64,000 nt of DNA from Pontibacter pudoricolor (lineage in GTDB: Bacteria > Bacteroidota > Bacteroidia > Cytophagales > Hymenobacteraceae), in contig NZ_CP048106.1 in NCBI RefSeq assembly GCF_010092985.1, positions 3,286,001-3,350,000 on the forward strand, given 5' to 3'. This document shows positions 1 through 8,335 of this stretch, piece by piece; the stretch's first letter is position 1, and each line of letters begins with the position of its first letter. The notes under the pieces are model-generated. The model had not been told where the DNA came from and did not search any database. It saw only the letters and a program-made list of their open reading frames with translations. The position numbers and the translations under genes are program-made.

Positions 1-91
1 GGATGGGCTCGTATAGTTCTGATGGTTGGTCGCCGTAGCAAAGCGTACCCAACGTATGGTTTATCTTTTCAGACAGGATGTTGATATCCAC
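1..91 (-). CDS. Polyprenyl (farnesyl/geranylgeranyl) diphosphate synthase, N-terminus, cut by window edge
   Basis: The minus strand from a GTG at 91-89 is open to the window edge (30 codons). The peptide starts VDINILSEKIN and runs through GDQPSELYEPI. That pattern (IxxLSEKIN, then GxxPxELYEPI) is what I recall from the N-terminus of the polyprenyl synthetase family, just before the YxxxxGGKRLRP motif, which would lie outside the window. These enzymes condense isopentenyl diphosphate into C15-C20+ chains for quinones and lipid carriers. The GTG lies 7 nt after the RNase R stop, so the two genes are probably co-transcribed. No ATG is available in frame before the upstream stop. The family call rests on a short peptide. 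Confidence 0.6.
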   Translation of the reverse strand, partial: MDINILSEKINHTLGTLCYGDQPSELYEPI

Positions 92-98
92 AGGGTGC

Positions 99-2405
99 TT
101 AATGTGTTTTTAGTGTTTCTACCAGTTCCAGATCGATGGTACGGTCGTTCAGGTTAGCGCTTACAACTTCTACCAGTACTTCATCGCCAAACGAAATAAT
201 ACGCTTGTTCTGGCGGCCAATAATGCGGTAGTTGTTCGCATCCAGTTCATAGTAGTCGTCGTTCAGACTCGACAGGCGTACCATGCCTTCACACTTGTTC
301 TCTTCGATCTCCACAAATATACCCCATTCTGTAACACCAGACACAATTCCTTTGTATTGGTTGCCGATCGTGTCCTTCATAAACTCCACCTGCTTGTACT
401 TAATAGAGGCACGCTCAGCATCGGCAGCGCGTTTCTCCATTTCAGAAGAGTGCTGGCATTTTGCTTCGTACTCATCTTTCTCCGTCGACGGGCCACCATC
501 CAGGTAATGCTGCAGCAGGCGGTGTGCCATCATATCGGGGTAACGGCGGATGGGCGATGTAAAGTGCGAATAATGCGCAAACGCCAGACCAAAGTGACCT
601 TCCGGCTCTGTACTATACTTTGCCTTGGCCATCGTACGGATAGCCAGGTTTTGCAGTACGTTCTGCTCTGGTTTGCCTTCGGTTTCTTCGGCCAGGTTGT
701 TCAGTTCTGCTGATATGTTGCCATCCGGATCTACTTTATAGCCAAACTTGCGGGCAAAAATAGAGAAGGTGCTCAGCTTGTCTGGGTCCGGAGCGCCGTG
801 GGTACGGTACACCATAGTCGGGTGCTTTTTGCCTTTGCCCATGTTATACACAAACTCTGCTACCTTTTTATTGGCCAGCAGCATAAACTCTTCAATCAGT
901 TTGTGGGCATCCTTGCGCTCTTTTACATAAATGTAAAGCGGCTTGCCATTATCATCCAGCTTAAATTTAACTTCAGTTGTCTCAAAGCTGATGGCACCGT
1001 TTTTAAAGCGCTTGTCTTTTAGTTTTTTGGCGATGCCGTTCAGGATGTTGATCTCTTCTGCAAAGTCGCCTTCACCGGTTTCGATGCGCTCCTGCGCTTC
1101 CTCGTAAGCAAATCTGCGGTCAGAATAAATTACCGTGCGACCAAACCATTCGCTGTATAGTTTACCGTTTTCATCCAGCTCAAAAACTGCTGAGAAGGTC
1201 AGCTTCTCTTCGTTCGGGCGTAGCGAGCAAAGGCCATTTGAAAGGCGCTCAGGCAACATTGGTACCGTTCTATCCACAAGGTAAACCGACGTAGCTCTGT
1301 GGAAAGCTTCTTTCTCCAGTATGGTTTTAGGCGTTACATAATGCGTTACATCGGCAATGTGCACGCCTATTTCCCAGTTACCGTTCTCCAGTTTCTGTAT
1401 CGATAAGGCATCGTCAAAATCTTTCGCATCGGCCGGGTCAATGGTAAAAGTGGTTACATCCCTGAAATTGCGGCGTTTGGCAATCTCCTCTTTTGTGATC
1501 TTATCGGATATACTTTCGGCTTCTTCTTCCACTGTCTCCGGAAACTCGAATGGTAACCCGAATTCCGCCATTATGGAATGAATCTCGGCTTCGTGCTCGC
1601 CCGCTGGGCCAAATACACGCGTTACTTCACCGGTTGGGTTTTTGCCCGGTTTATCAGGCCATTCTGTAATTTTAACGAGTACTTTGTCACCATTATTAGC
1701 CCCGTTAAGCCCGCGCTCACCTACAAAAATATCGAAGTATAGTTTCTTGAAATCCGGAACTACAAAGCCAAAATTCTTCGACAACTGTATAATGCCCACC
1801 AGCTCTTCGCGGCGGCGTTCTAAAATCTCTACTACTATGCCTTCAGCACGGCCACCTTCATAAGTTGGCAGTACTTCTACTTTCACCAGGTCGCCATCCA
1901 TCGCATAGTTCAGGTGCTCCCTGAATACACGCACATCGTCTTCGGTCTGTTCCGATACAATGTAAGCGTACTTGTTATTGGCCATATCTACCCTGCCGGT
2001 AATAATTTCTACCTTCAGGTTTAGCGTATACTTGTCTTCGTCTACTAATATGCGGCCATCGCGCTGCAAAGCGGCAAGCATGTCGCTTACCAGCTCACGG
2101 CCCTTTTTATCTACCACCCCTAAGCGACGGTATATCTGGCGAAGTGTAAAATCTGTATCCGGATTTTTAGAGAACAGCTCCAGCACCATGCCTTTTGCCG
2201 ATCTGTCGCGGCCACCTTCTCTGCGCCCGGATGACTCTCTTCTGTCACCTGATCTGCGGCTGCTGCCTCCTGTTGATTCTCTTCTTGACGATGATTCACC
2301 GCGTGGTGCTCCGTCTTTTCTTGATGATGACTCGCCACGGCGGGAGCCACCTTTTTCGCTGCGGCCTTTACCTCTGCCGCCAGTGTTATCTTTATTACCT
2401 CTCAT
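99..2405 (-). CDS. rnr: Ribonuclease R (3'-5' exoribonuclease)
   Basis: 768 aa, normal for RNase R, which degrades structured RNA processively from the 3' end in the cytoplasm. Residues 1-70 are a low-complexity Arg/Ser/Gly tail (repeated SSSRR and GGSRR). A winged-helix-like region (75-130) and cold-shock OB folds (about 135-285) follow. The RNB catalytic core contains DPADAKDFDDA near residue 325, whose Asp residues bind the two metal ions. A C-terminal S1 domain (about 680-765) starts YKGIVSGVTEWGIFVEI. The ATG at 2405 is the only sensible start and includes the basic tail. It precedes the prenyltransferase gene with a 7-nt gap. Family assignment is secure; the role of the basic tail is unknown. 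Confidence 0.95.
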   Translation of the reverse strand: MRGNKDNTGGRGKGRSEKGGSRRGESSSRKDGAPRGESSSRRESTGGSSRRSGDRRESSGRREGGRDRSAKGMVLELFSKNPDTDFTLRQIYRRLGVVDKKGRELVSDMLAALQRDGRILVDEDKYTLNLKVEIITGRVDMANNKYAYIVSEQTEDDVRVFREHLNYAMDGDLVKVEVLPTYEGGRAEGIVVEILERRREELVGIIQLSKNFGFVVPDFKKLYFDIFVGERGLNGANNGDKVLVKITEWPDKPGKNPTGEVTRVFGPAGEHEAEIHSIMAEFGLPFEFPETVEEEAESISDKITKEEIAKRRNFRDVTTFTIDPADAKDFDDALSIQKLENGNWEIGVHIADVTHYVTPKTILEKEAFHRATSVYLVDRTVPMLPERLSNGLCSLRPNEEKLTFSAVFELDENGKLYSEWFGRTVIYSDRRFAYEEAQERIETGEGDFAEEINILNGIAKKLKDKRFKNGAISFETTEVKFKLDDNGKPLYIYVKERKDAHKLIEEFMLLANKKVAEFVYNMGKGKKHPTMVYRTHGAPDPDKLSTFSIFARKFGYKVDPDGNISAELNNLAEETEGKPEQNVLQNLAIRTMAKAKYSTEPEGHFGLAFAHYSHFTSPIRRYPDMMAHRLLQHYLDGGPSTEKDEYEAKCQHSSEMEKRAADAERASIKYKQVEFMKDTIGNQYKGIVSGVTEWGIFVEIEENKCEGMVRLSSLNDDYYELDANNYRIIGRQNKRIISFGDEVLVEVVSANLNDRTIDLELVETLKTH

Positions 2406-3502
2406 GTATCAAATTGATGGGAATATTGCTCCTTTAGCTTTACTCCAATGTATTTACAAACTTTAACTTAAATAGTTTTGATACTATACGCCACAAAAAG
2501 CGCTTTGGCTAAAGTCTGATTGCAATTATAGCTTAATTTATATAGAAAACGCTATATAATAGTGCCAGAAAGGAAATAAAGCCTGTTAAGAAATAGTTAA
2601 GCTTATTTGTTTAGTCATTTAGGGAAGCTTAATATTCTTTTGTCATCCTGAGGGTTCGCCGAAGTGATTTGTACATCCTATAGTTCCTCTTTTCATCCTT
2701 AGCATTCTTGAGGCGCGAGTCGAAGATAGCCGGTATAGTTGTGAGGGATGTTAATTGTTCTATAGTTTGCTATTTTACTTTCCGAGCCAAGCCTTGGTTC
2801 TATAGTTACTTCTAATCCTGGGAGCTCTTAACCTATCGTTCTATAGTTGGCTTTGGTGCCCTCACGGCCGGGAGGCCCCGTCTTGGGGGTAGGGGCCCTC
2901 GATAAGGGCATCGCGCTGCTGCTTTCTTGCTACCCTCGTACCTCGGGTTGCCTGACGGCACCGCAACAAAGCAAAGGTGCTCAACCCAAAGACTGCGATC
3001 AGTTCGATAGCTGTAGTTGCTATAGCTGGAAAGGCTATGATTGCATTGCCTTATCGTGGTTATAGTTCCGTAGGGACAGGTCGCGACCTGTCCGATCTTA
3101 GTCTGTAACTATAGCTAATTCAGATTTCTCCCGCTGGTCGAAATGACAGTTAGGGAAGCTGCAGCAGAAAGTCCCCCTTTGAAGGGGCTAGGGGATGACA
3201 AACGGAAATTATAGTACAGTAACTAAACTATAGCAAAGGCAGAAATTCCCCTCCCGGGAGGGGCTGGGGTGGGTTATTACCCCAACTATAAAACGATAAA
3301 GCAAACTATAGCGATAGCTGGGAAACTCCTTCCCCTGTTTTTAGGGGAAGGTTGGGAAGGAGTAAAACGCCAACAATAGAACTATAGCCAAGGCTATTGC
3401 TATTTTGTTATTGACAGACCAAGTGAGTTACAACTTTTAAGAAGAAAGATATTCTGCCCAAAGAATTGTACCAAACCCAAGAATATATCAGCTAAAGGAT
3501 TT
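2406..3502. other. Long intergenic region without a gene
   Basis: 1.1 kb between the RNase R start and the end of the barrel-protein gene. The first ~230 bases (2406-2640) are AT-rich and should contain the rnr promoter, but I see no clear match to TAnnTTTG. 2640-3400 is copy A of the mosaic intergenic repeat, listed separately. 3400-3502 shows nothing recognisable. Open frames here (for example 2847-3065) lie inside the repeat and have no start context. Confidence 0.8.
2640..3400 (-). repeat. Mosaic intergenic repeat, copy A
   Basis: Same family as 50270-51010 and 58620-59560, in the opposite orientation. Shared blocks in order: a CTCCCAGGATT-like block (2815-2830, reversed), the ggccgggaggcc block (2867-2880), the tract with aaagactgcgatcagttcga (2987-3006), the 20-bp palindrome built on GGTCGCGACC (3074-3093), a gtcgaaatgac/agatttctc piece (3122-3148), a ccccctttgaagggg block (3174-3190) and a cccctcccgggagggg block (3247-3266). 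By my count 11 copies of TATAGTT/AACTATA punctuate these 760 bases. There is no transposase and no coding capacity. Confidence 0.8.
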
Positions 3503-4642
3503 TTAGTTCAAAGTGAACCCGAATATAACCTTGAAGGAAGTACTTTGCAAGCCTTCTAGATCATAGTCATGCTCATAAAAGCTTCTTTCCGCATTTACTT
3601 GTACTTCTAGCCCCCTCAAAATCTTTGGAAAGTATACTCCTGCTCCCCCCGCATAACCATAACTTATCCCCATTTTATTTGCCTCCTTTTCAAAGCTGTC
3701 AGGGTAAGAGAACCTATAAGGAGTTCTTTTTACTTGGCTGAAGAGTGGTATGCCTACATAAGGACCTAAAGAAACAAAAGGTCTAATGTTTTTTTGAGTG
3801 AAAGTATATCGAAACATTACAGGCACTTCTATATACCTGAGCTTAAAATCGATATCCACCGAAGTATAACTATTAAGACCAACAGGAAGTTTGGTGAACG
3901 AACCTTCTTTCATGGTATACCGGATTCCGGGTCGTATAGAGAATTCTGTCTTATTAATCAGTCCAAAAGACAATCCTAGAATATAGCCCACAGAATTACT
4001 CGATGATGCGCCTGAATAATCTTCATTTTTGTCGCTCATTTTAAGTTGGTGCATATCTGACCCGGCATTCAGAATTATGTCATATCTATCCTTCTCTGGC
4101 TGATATCTAATAATTTGGTCATTTAGATTTCCTTTACATGAATTGTAGACGGTTATAAATTCGATCATGCTTTTCAAGTTGTACTTATACTGTCGACTGA
4201 TCCTTTTGGCTGTTAGGTCAGAACCCTGGTGACAAGTACTAAGAAAGAAACTAATAAGGCCTGGATAATTATTTTCTGTAACTACGTAAATTGAATCATT
4301 TTCCTTAAAAAAGAATTTTTCTTTTGTTGTGAAGTTCTTAAACCGGTATAAACTCATATAACCAGTTACTATCTCTTGTAAAAATTTTTTATCTCCTAAT
4401 ACATTCTCTACTGTATATTTTTTACCTTCTGTTAAAATAGTTTTAGTATTATCTACTGTATAGCTTTCTTTTATACCTCTAGCTTTTAAAATCAGCAAGG
4501 AGTCACCCTTAAGTTTAATGCTACCTCTCAATGTATCATTCTGAGAAGTAACAAGATAATTATCTACTAAACCTTCCTGTGCAAAAGATGCTGAAGCCGA
4601 TAGCAGAACTAGGGTTAATAACAGGTATAAAATTTTATTCAT
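3503..4642 (-). CDS. Outer-membrane beta-barrel protein of unknown function (PorT-like barrel)
   Basis: 379 aa. A signal peptide (residues 1-21, cleavage probably after SFAQ) is followed by about 180 residues with no family I recognise, then from about residue 215 alternating aromatic/hydrophobic strands typical of the Bacteroidota outer-membrane beta-barrel domain (GLSFGLINKTEFSIRPGIRY ... SLGPYVGIPLF ... VIFGFTLN). The C-terminal strand ends on hydrophobic residues, as barrel proteins do. The gene and its leader (4643-4760, almost all A/T) are clearly more AT-rich than the neighbours. I found no copy of TATAGTT inside the coding sequence, unlike most genes here. Recent acquisition is possible. 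The specific function is unknown. Confidence 0.7.
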   Translation of the reverse strand: MNKILYLLLTLVLLSASASFAQEGLVDNYLVTSQNDTLRGSIKLKGDSLLILKARGIKESYTVDNTKTILTEGKKYTVENVLGDKKFLQEIVTGYMSLYRFKNFTTKEKFFFKENDSIYVVTENNYPGLISFFLSTCHQGSDLTAKRISRQYKYNLKSMIEFITVYNSCKGNLNDQIIRYQPEKDRYDIILNAGSDMHQLKMSDKNEDYSGASSSNSVGYILGLSFGLINKTEFSIRPGIRYTMKEGSFTKLPVGLNSYTSVDIDFKLRYIEVPVMFRYTFTQKNIRPFVSLGPYVGIPLFSQVKRTPYRFSYPDSFEKEANKMGISYGYAGGAGVYFPKILRGLEVQVNAERSFYEHDYDLEGLQSTSFKVIFGFTLN

Positions 4643-4762
4643 TTTATTAAAGAATAATTTAATATGTAAATATATAATATTAATTATATAATTGATAATT
4701 AATAGAATTACTGGATTTTCTCCAAAAACTGTTTAAAGGATCGTCAATATCAAATGCAGAAA

Positions 4763-6592
4763 CTATAACTGCCCTGCTTTCATCAACTCGCGTTTCTCCT
4801 GCGCTCTGACAATATCTTCTACTTCGCCTTTCGGGATGGCGTTAATAAGAGTTCGGGTGTATTCTTCCTTTGGATCCAGGTATAGTTGCTGCGGCGTGCC
4901 GCTTTCCACGATCTGGCCTTTGCTCATTACCAGAATGCGGTCCGACATGTACTTGGCTACAGACAGGTCATGGGTAATGAAGATATAGGTCATCTGGAAT
5001 TCATGCTTCAGCTTGTTCAGCAAATTTAGCACCTGCGCCTGCACTGATACATCCAACGCAGATACCGACTCATCACAAATAATGCATTTTGGTTGAAGGG
5101 CCAGTGCTCTGGCTATACTTATACGCTGCCGCTGGCCACCCGAAAACTCATGTGGATAACGCTGGAAGTGCTCTGCCGTAAGTCCTACCTTATCAAGCAG
5201 TTCCATGGTTTTAGCTTTGCGTTCTTTGTCGTTGGCGTATAGTTTATGCACACGCATCGGCTCCATAATGGCATCGCCTACCGTGTGCATTGGGTTCAAC
5301 GACGCGTATGGGTCCTGGAAGATCATCTGGAAATCGCGGCGGCTTTTGCGGAGCTCTTCTGAACTGAGCCGGGCTATATCGTGGCCGTTAAAGATGATGC
5401 TGCCTTCAGTCGGCTCTACTAACCTTAGCAGTGCGCGACCTAACGTAGTTTTTCCACAGCCTGACTCGCCTACCAGACCAATCGTTTCGCCGGGATTAAC
5501 AGTAAAACTTACGCCGTCTACCGCCTTTACATAATCGGTGGTGCGGCCAAAAAAGCCTTTTTTGATTGGAAAGTATACTTTCAGGTTTTCCACTTTCAGC
5601 AAAGGAGGCCTCTGCTTATTTTCCTGCTGATGCTTGATATCGGTAACGGTACCAACATAATTGTTCACCACATCTACCAGCGATGGCTCTACAACTTCTT
5701 TCTTCCGCTCGATAATGTTCCCAAACTCATCTTCCAGCATGAAATCCGAAACAGTAGGAAGTATAGATTGCGGTTTGGCAGACAGCTTCGGCCGGCAGGC
5801 TAACAAGCCCTTGGTGTAAGGATGTTGCGGATTTGTGAAGATATCGAGCACCTTGCCTTGTTCTACCAGCTTACCTTTATACATGACCAGGATACGGTCG
5901 GCAATCTCGGCTACCACCCCAAGGTCGTGTGTGATAAACAGGACTGCTGTATTTTCTTTTACCCGGAGTTCGTCGATCAATTGCAGCATGCGCGCCTGTA
6001 CGGTTACATCCAGCGCAGTGGTTGGCTCGTCGGCAATAAGTATACTTGGTTCGCAGGCCATGGCCATGGCAATCATCACGCGCTGCTTTTGTCCACCTGA
6101 TATTTCATGTGGATAAGCATCGTAAATTTTCTCAGGGCGTGGCAGTTTGGCTTTCTCAAAAAGGGCTATAGTTCGTTCTCTGGCTTCTTTCTCCGAAATA
6201 TCCCGGTGTAACAGCAACACTTCAGCTACTTGTTTTCCACAGGTGTAAACCGGGTTCAGCGACGACATTGGCTCCTGGAAGATCATGGAGATATCATTTC
6301 CACGAATCTGCTGCATCTGCTTTTCCGGCAGTGTAAACAGGTCTACTTCTCCAAACTTCTCTGACTGAAAAACGGCTGTACCACCTGCAATTCTACCCGG
6401 CGGCGTATTGATCAGCCGCATTACCGACAGCGACGTTACCGACTTGCCTGAACCTGACTCCCCAACTATAGCCACCGTTTCGCCCGGGTATATTTCAAAC
6501 GATACCTTATCTACCGCTTTGGTTGTGCCGCGGTGCGTGGAGAAAACTGTTTCCAGGTCGGTGACTTTGAGTATAGGTTTTAGTGTAGTCAA
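4763..6592 (-). CDS. Dipeptide/oligopeptide ABC transporter, fused double ATPase (DppD-DppF type)
   Basis: 609 aa with two complete nucleotide-binding domains in one chain. Half 1: Walker A GESGSGKS at 44-51, signature SGGQKQR near 165, Walker B ILIADEPTTALD near 185. Half 2: Walker A GESGCGKT near 375, signature SGGQRQR near 480, Walker B CIICDESVSALD near 500. Each half ends with the C-terminal segment typical of oligopeptide ATPases (YTKGLLACRP; YTRTLINAIP). A linker of about 60 residues joins them. This is the GsiA/YejF architecture; it would energise import of peptides or similar solutes with permeases that are not encoded here. Orphan ATPases of this type are common in Bacteroidota, so the substrate is undefined. 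Confidence 0.9.
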   Translation of the reverse strand: MTTLKPILKVTDLETVFSTHRGTTKAVDKVSFEIYPGETVAIVGESGSGKSVTSLSVMRLINTPPGRIAGGTAVFQSEKFGEVDLFTLPEKQMQQIRGNDISMIFQEPMSSLNPVYTCGKQVAEVLLLHRDISEKEARERTIALFEKAKLPRPEKIYDAYPHEISGGQKQRVMIAMAMACEPSILIADEPTTALDVTVQARMLQLIDELRVKENTAVLFITHDLGVVAEIADRILVMYKGKLVEQGKVLDIFTNPQHPYTKGLLACRPKLSAKPQSILPTVSDFMLEDEFGNIIERKKEVVEPSLVDVVNNYVGTVTDIKHQQENKQRPPLLKVENLKVYFPIKKGFFGRTTDYVKAVDGVSFTVNPGETIGLVGESGCGKTTLGRALLRLVEPTEGSIIFNGHDIARLSSEELRKSRRDFQMIFQDPYASLNPMHTVGDAIMEPMRVHKLYANDKERKAKTMELLDKVGLTAEHFQRYPHEFSGGQRQRISIARALALQPKCIICDESVSALDVSVQAQVLNLLNKLKHEFQMTYIFITHDLSVAKYMSDRILVMSKGQIVESGTPQQLYLDPKEEYTRTLINAIPKGEVEDIVRAQEKRELMKAGQL

Positions 6593-6643
6593 GGTAATTC
6601 AGGTTTATGCTTCTGGTAAAAATAAGAGTTTTAAGCGTATTTG

Positions 6644-7417
6644 CTACTCAAGTGTTATATCTACCTGTTTTCCTTTTGCTGAATAAGCCTGTATCACGCC
6701 TACTCCTTCTTTTACATAAATACCTTTTATGTAATCTAGTTCCGGATATTTTTCCAGAAAGAAACGATCTTCAACATTGTAACCATTGGTGCCTGAACTT
6801 TGGAAACGGTACACATTCTCATACTCAACTCCATTTAAAGTTACAGTTGGTAAAAACTCCTGTGTATAAGTATACTTATCTATTATTGAAGTGGTAGCTT
6901 TATCCAGTATAAACCAGCGCTGTGTTGTATGGCTATCGTATGATGTTTTACCATCTGTTATGGGCTCCGGGAAAACGTTCTTATACCCAACCTTGAAAAA
7001 GATCATATCACCTACATCATCTCTGTTTAAGTAAGGGTTGTAACGTTCTTCGCTCGCATTCTTTTTATAAGTAATGCTGATGCTTAGCGGGTTTACACCT
7101 TCTATCTGGCTGGTATACACTTTTTGATCGGCTGTGTAATATTCTTTGCAATAAGTAGCATCGAACTTGCCACCATAATTTATTTTGTTGACAGGAATTT
7201 CTACTGTGGGGTTTACATCCGGGGTCACGTAATGCAACTGCTGCCTGGAGCCTTCGAAAGTGGCATAATAGCTTCTGGCCTGTGCAGGGGCTGCAGGCAA
7301 AAAGGAAATAAATTCGTTGGTGAACTCCAGTTTTCCCAGGTTCACATCTTCACAATTGTCGCAGGAAGTTAGTACTACAGCTAGAACAGTGGCAGCAAAA
7401 AATTTTAGTAGTCTCAT
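6644..7417 (-). CDS. Putative lipoprotein of unknown function
   Basis: 257 aa. The N-terminus is a lipoprotein signal (basic MRLLK, hydrophobic stretch, lipobox LTSC with Cys19), so it is probably anchored in a membrane facing the periplasm or the outside. The remainder is rich in aromatic residues and beta-prone, and I do not recognise a family. Five codons after the lipid-bearing Cys19 there is a second nearby Cys (SCDNCED). The start at 7417 fits the signal peptide exactly. It lies 51 nt upstream of the ABC ATPase gene, with a terminator between it and lspA. Confidence 0.6.
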   Translation of the reverse strand: MRLLKFFAATVLAVVLTSCDNCEDVNLGKLEFTNEFISFLPAAPAQARSYYATFEGSRQQLHYVTPDVNPTVEIPVNKINYGGKFDATYCKEYYTADQKVYTSQIEGVNPLSISITYKKNASEERYNPYLNRDDVGDMIFFKVGYKNVFPEPITDGKTSYDSHTTQRWFILDKATTSIIDKYTYTQEFLPTVTLNGVEYENVYRFQSSGTNGYNVEDRFFLEKYPELDYIKGIYVKEGVGVIQAYSAKGKQVDITLE

Positions 7418-7547
7418 TTATAGTTGAAAGTATTGTTACTGGCAAAAAAGCATGAAATATAAGTGGAAGATTTAAAATTACCATCATGCTTTTTAATCAG
7501 AATTACTGAACGTAAAGACTTTTTTGAATGACAGCTGGTACTACAAC

Positions 7548-7585
7548 AAAACAGCGGCTGCTCCACATGGAACAGCCGCTGTTTT
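7548..7585 (-). terminator. Bidirectional hairpin terminator after lspA
   Basis: AAAACAGCGGCTG (7548-7560) pairs with CAGCCGCTGTTTT (7573-7585) around a 12-nt loop. It has A-runs on one side and T-runs on the other, and lies 24 nt past the lspA stop. Confidence 0.8.
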
Positions 7586-7608
7586 ATAGTTTATAGTTAT
7601 AGTTCAGT

Positions 7609-8226
7609 TTAGAAACCCTGCTGCTGCACGGCCTGATGTTTTGGCTCCGGGTGCTCACCGAAAAAGCGTTTCTGGTTGAACAAAATCAACAATACACCAA
7701 TAAAGATGGCAGAGTCAGCTATGTTAAAGATTGGCCACAACGACATAGGTTTTCCACCTAACAAAGGAACCCAATGCGGTATAATACCTTCCCAGATGTC
7801 GAGGTAGAACATGTCTATAACCTGCCCATGAAACCATGGTGTAGATGAACCATAAAGTGCGTTATCGAACCACACACCATAGAATGTACTGTCAATTAAA
7901 TTACCAACTGCGCCACCCAGTATAAGGGCAATGCACCAAACCAAACCCTTGGGTGCGTTATGATTTACCAGGTAGTAAAGGTAATAGCCGATACCAAACA
8001 TTGCCACTAATCGGAATAGCGTCAGCATCAGTTTACCATATTCAGAGCCCAGCTCCACGCCAAAAGCCATACCCGGGTTTAAGGTATAGTGCAGCTTAAA
8101 GAAGTCGCCGATCACATGTATTTCGCCGGGAAGGCCCATTTCCATGTTGTAATGCACGATCAGCTTTACGGCCTGGTCAATCAGGATCACAACAAGGCTG
8201 AGCAGGTAAAATTTCCAGTATTTCAT
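7609..8226 (-). CDS. lspA: Lipoprotein signal peptidase (signal peptidase II)
   Basis: 205 aa inner-membrane aspartyl protease that removes the signal peptide of prolipoproteins after lipidation. Four hydrophobic segments are visible. The two catalytic Asp motifs are GGAVGNLIDS (about 105-114) and FNIADSAIFIG (about 171-181). The protein is longer than the ~165 aa E. coli enzyme because of an insert between the two motifs (about 120-165), as is usual in Bacteroidota. Several substrates with clear lipoboxes are encoded nearby (6644, 12164, 20665, 32545, 38282, 39680). It follows ileS in the same direction, the ileS-lspA order known from many bacteria, but a hairpin separates them. Confidence 0.95.
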   Translation of the reverse strand: MKYWKFYLLSLVVILIDQAVKLIVHYNMEMGLPGEIHVIGDFFKLHYTLNPGMAFGVELGSEYGKLMLTLFRLVAMFGIGYYLYYLVNHNAPKGLVWCIALILGGAVGNLIDSTFYGVWFDNALYGSSTPWFHGQVIDMFYLDIWEGIIPHWVPLLGGKPMSLWPIFNIADSAIFIGVLLILFNQKRFFGEHPEPKHQAVQQQGF

Positions 8227-8293
8227 GTGTGTAAGGTAAGCAGCGCTGTCGGGTTATAGTTTATCAGCTACTGCAAGTATACTTAATAATAAG

Positions 8294-8330
8294 AAACGCA
8301 CCCATCCGTATTAGACAGACGGGTGCGTTT
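8294..8330 (-). terminator. Hairpin between lspA and ileS
   Basis: AAACGCACCC (8294-8303) pairs with GGGTGCGTTT (8321-8330). It lies 5 nt past the ileS stop and probably ends or attenuates ileS transcription before lspA. The downstream U-tract on the minus strand is weak. Confidence 0.65.
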
Positions 8331-8335
8331 ATAGT

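Noticed and set aside
1972..2466. 164-codon plus-strand frame over the RNase R start
   Set aside because: Its Ser/Pro/Leu-rich text is the complement of the Arg/Ser/Gly tail; no RBS or family.
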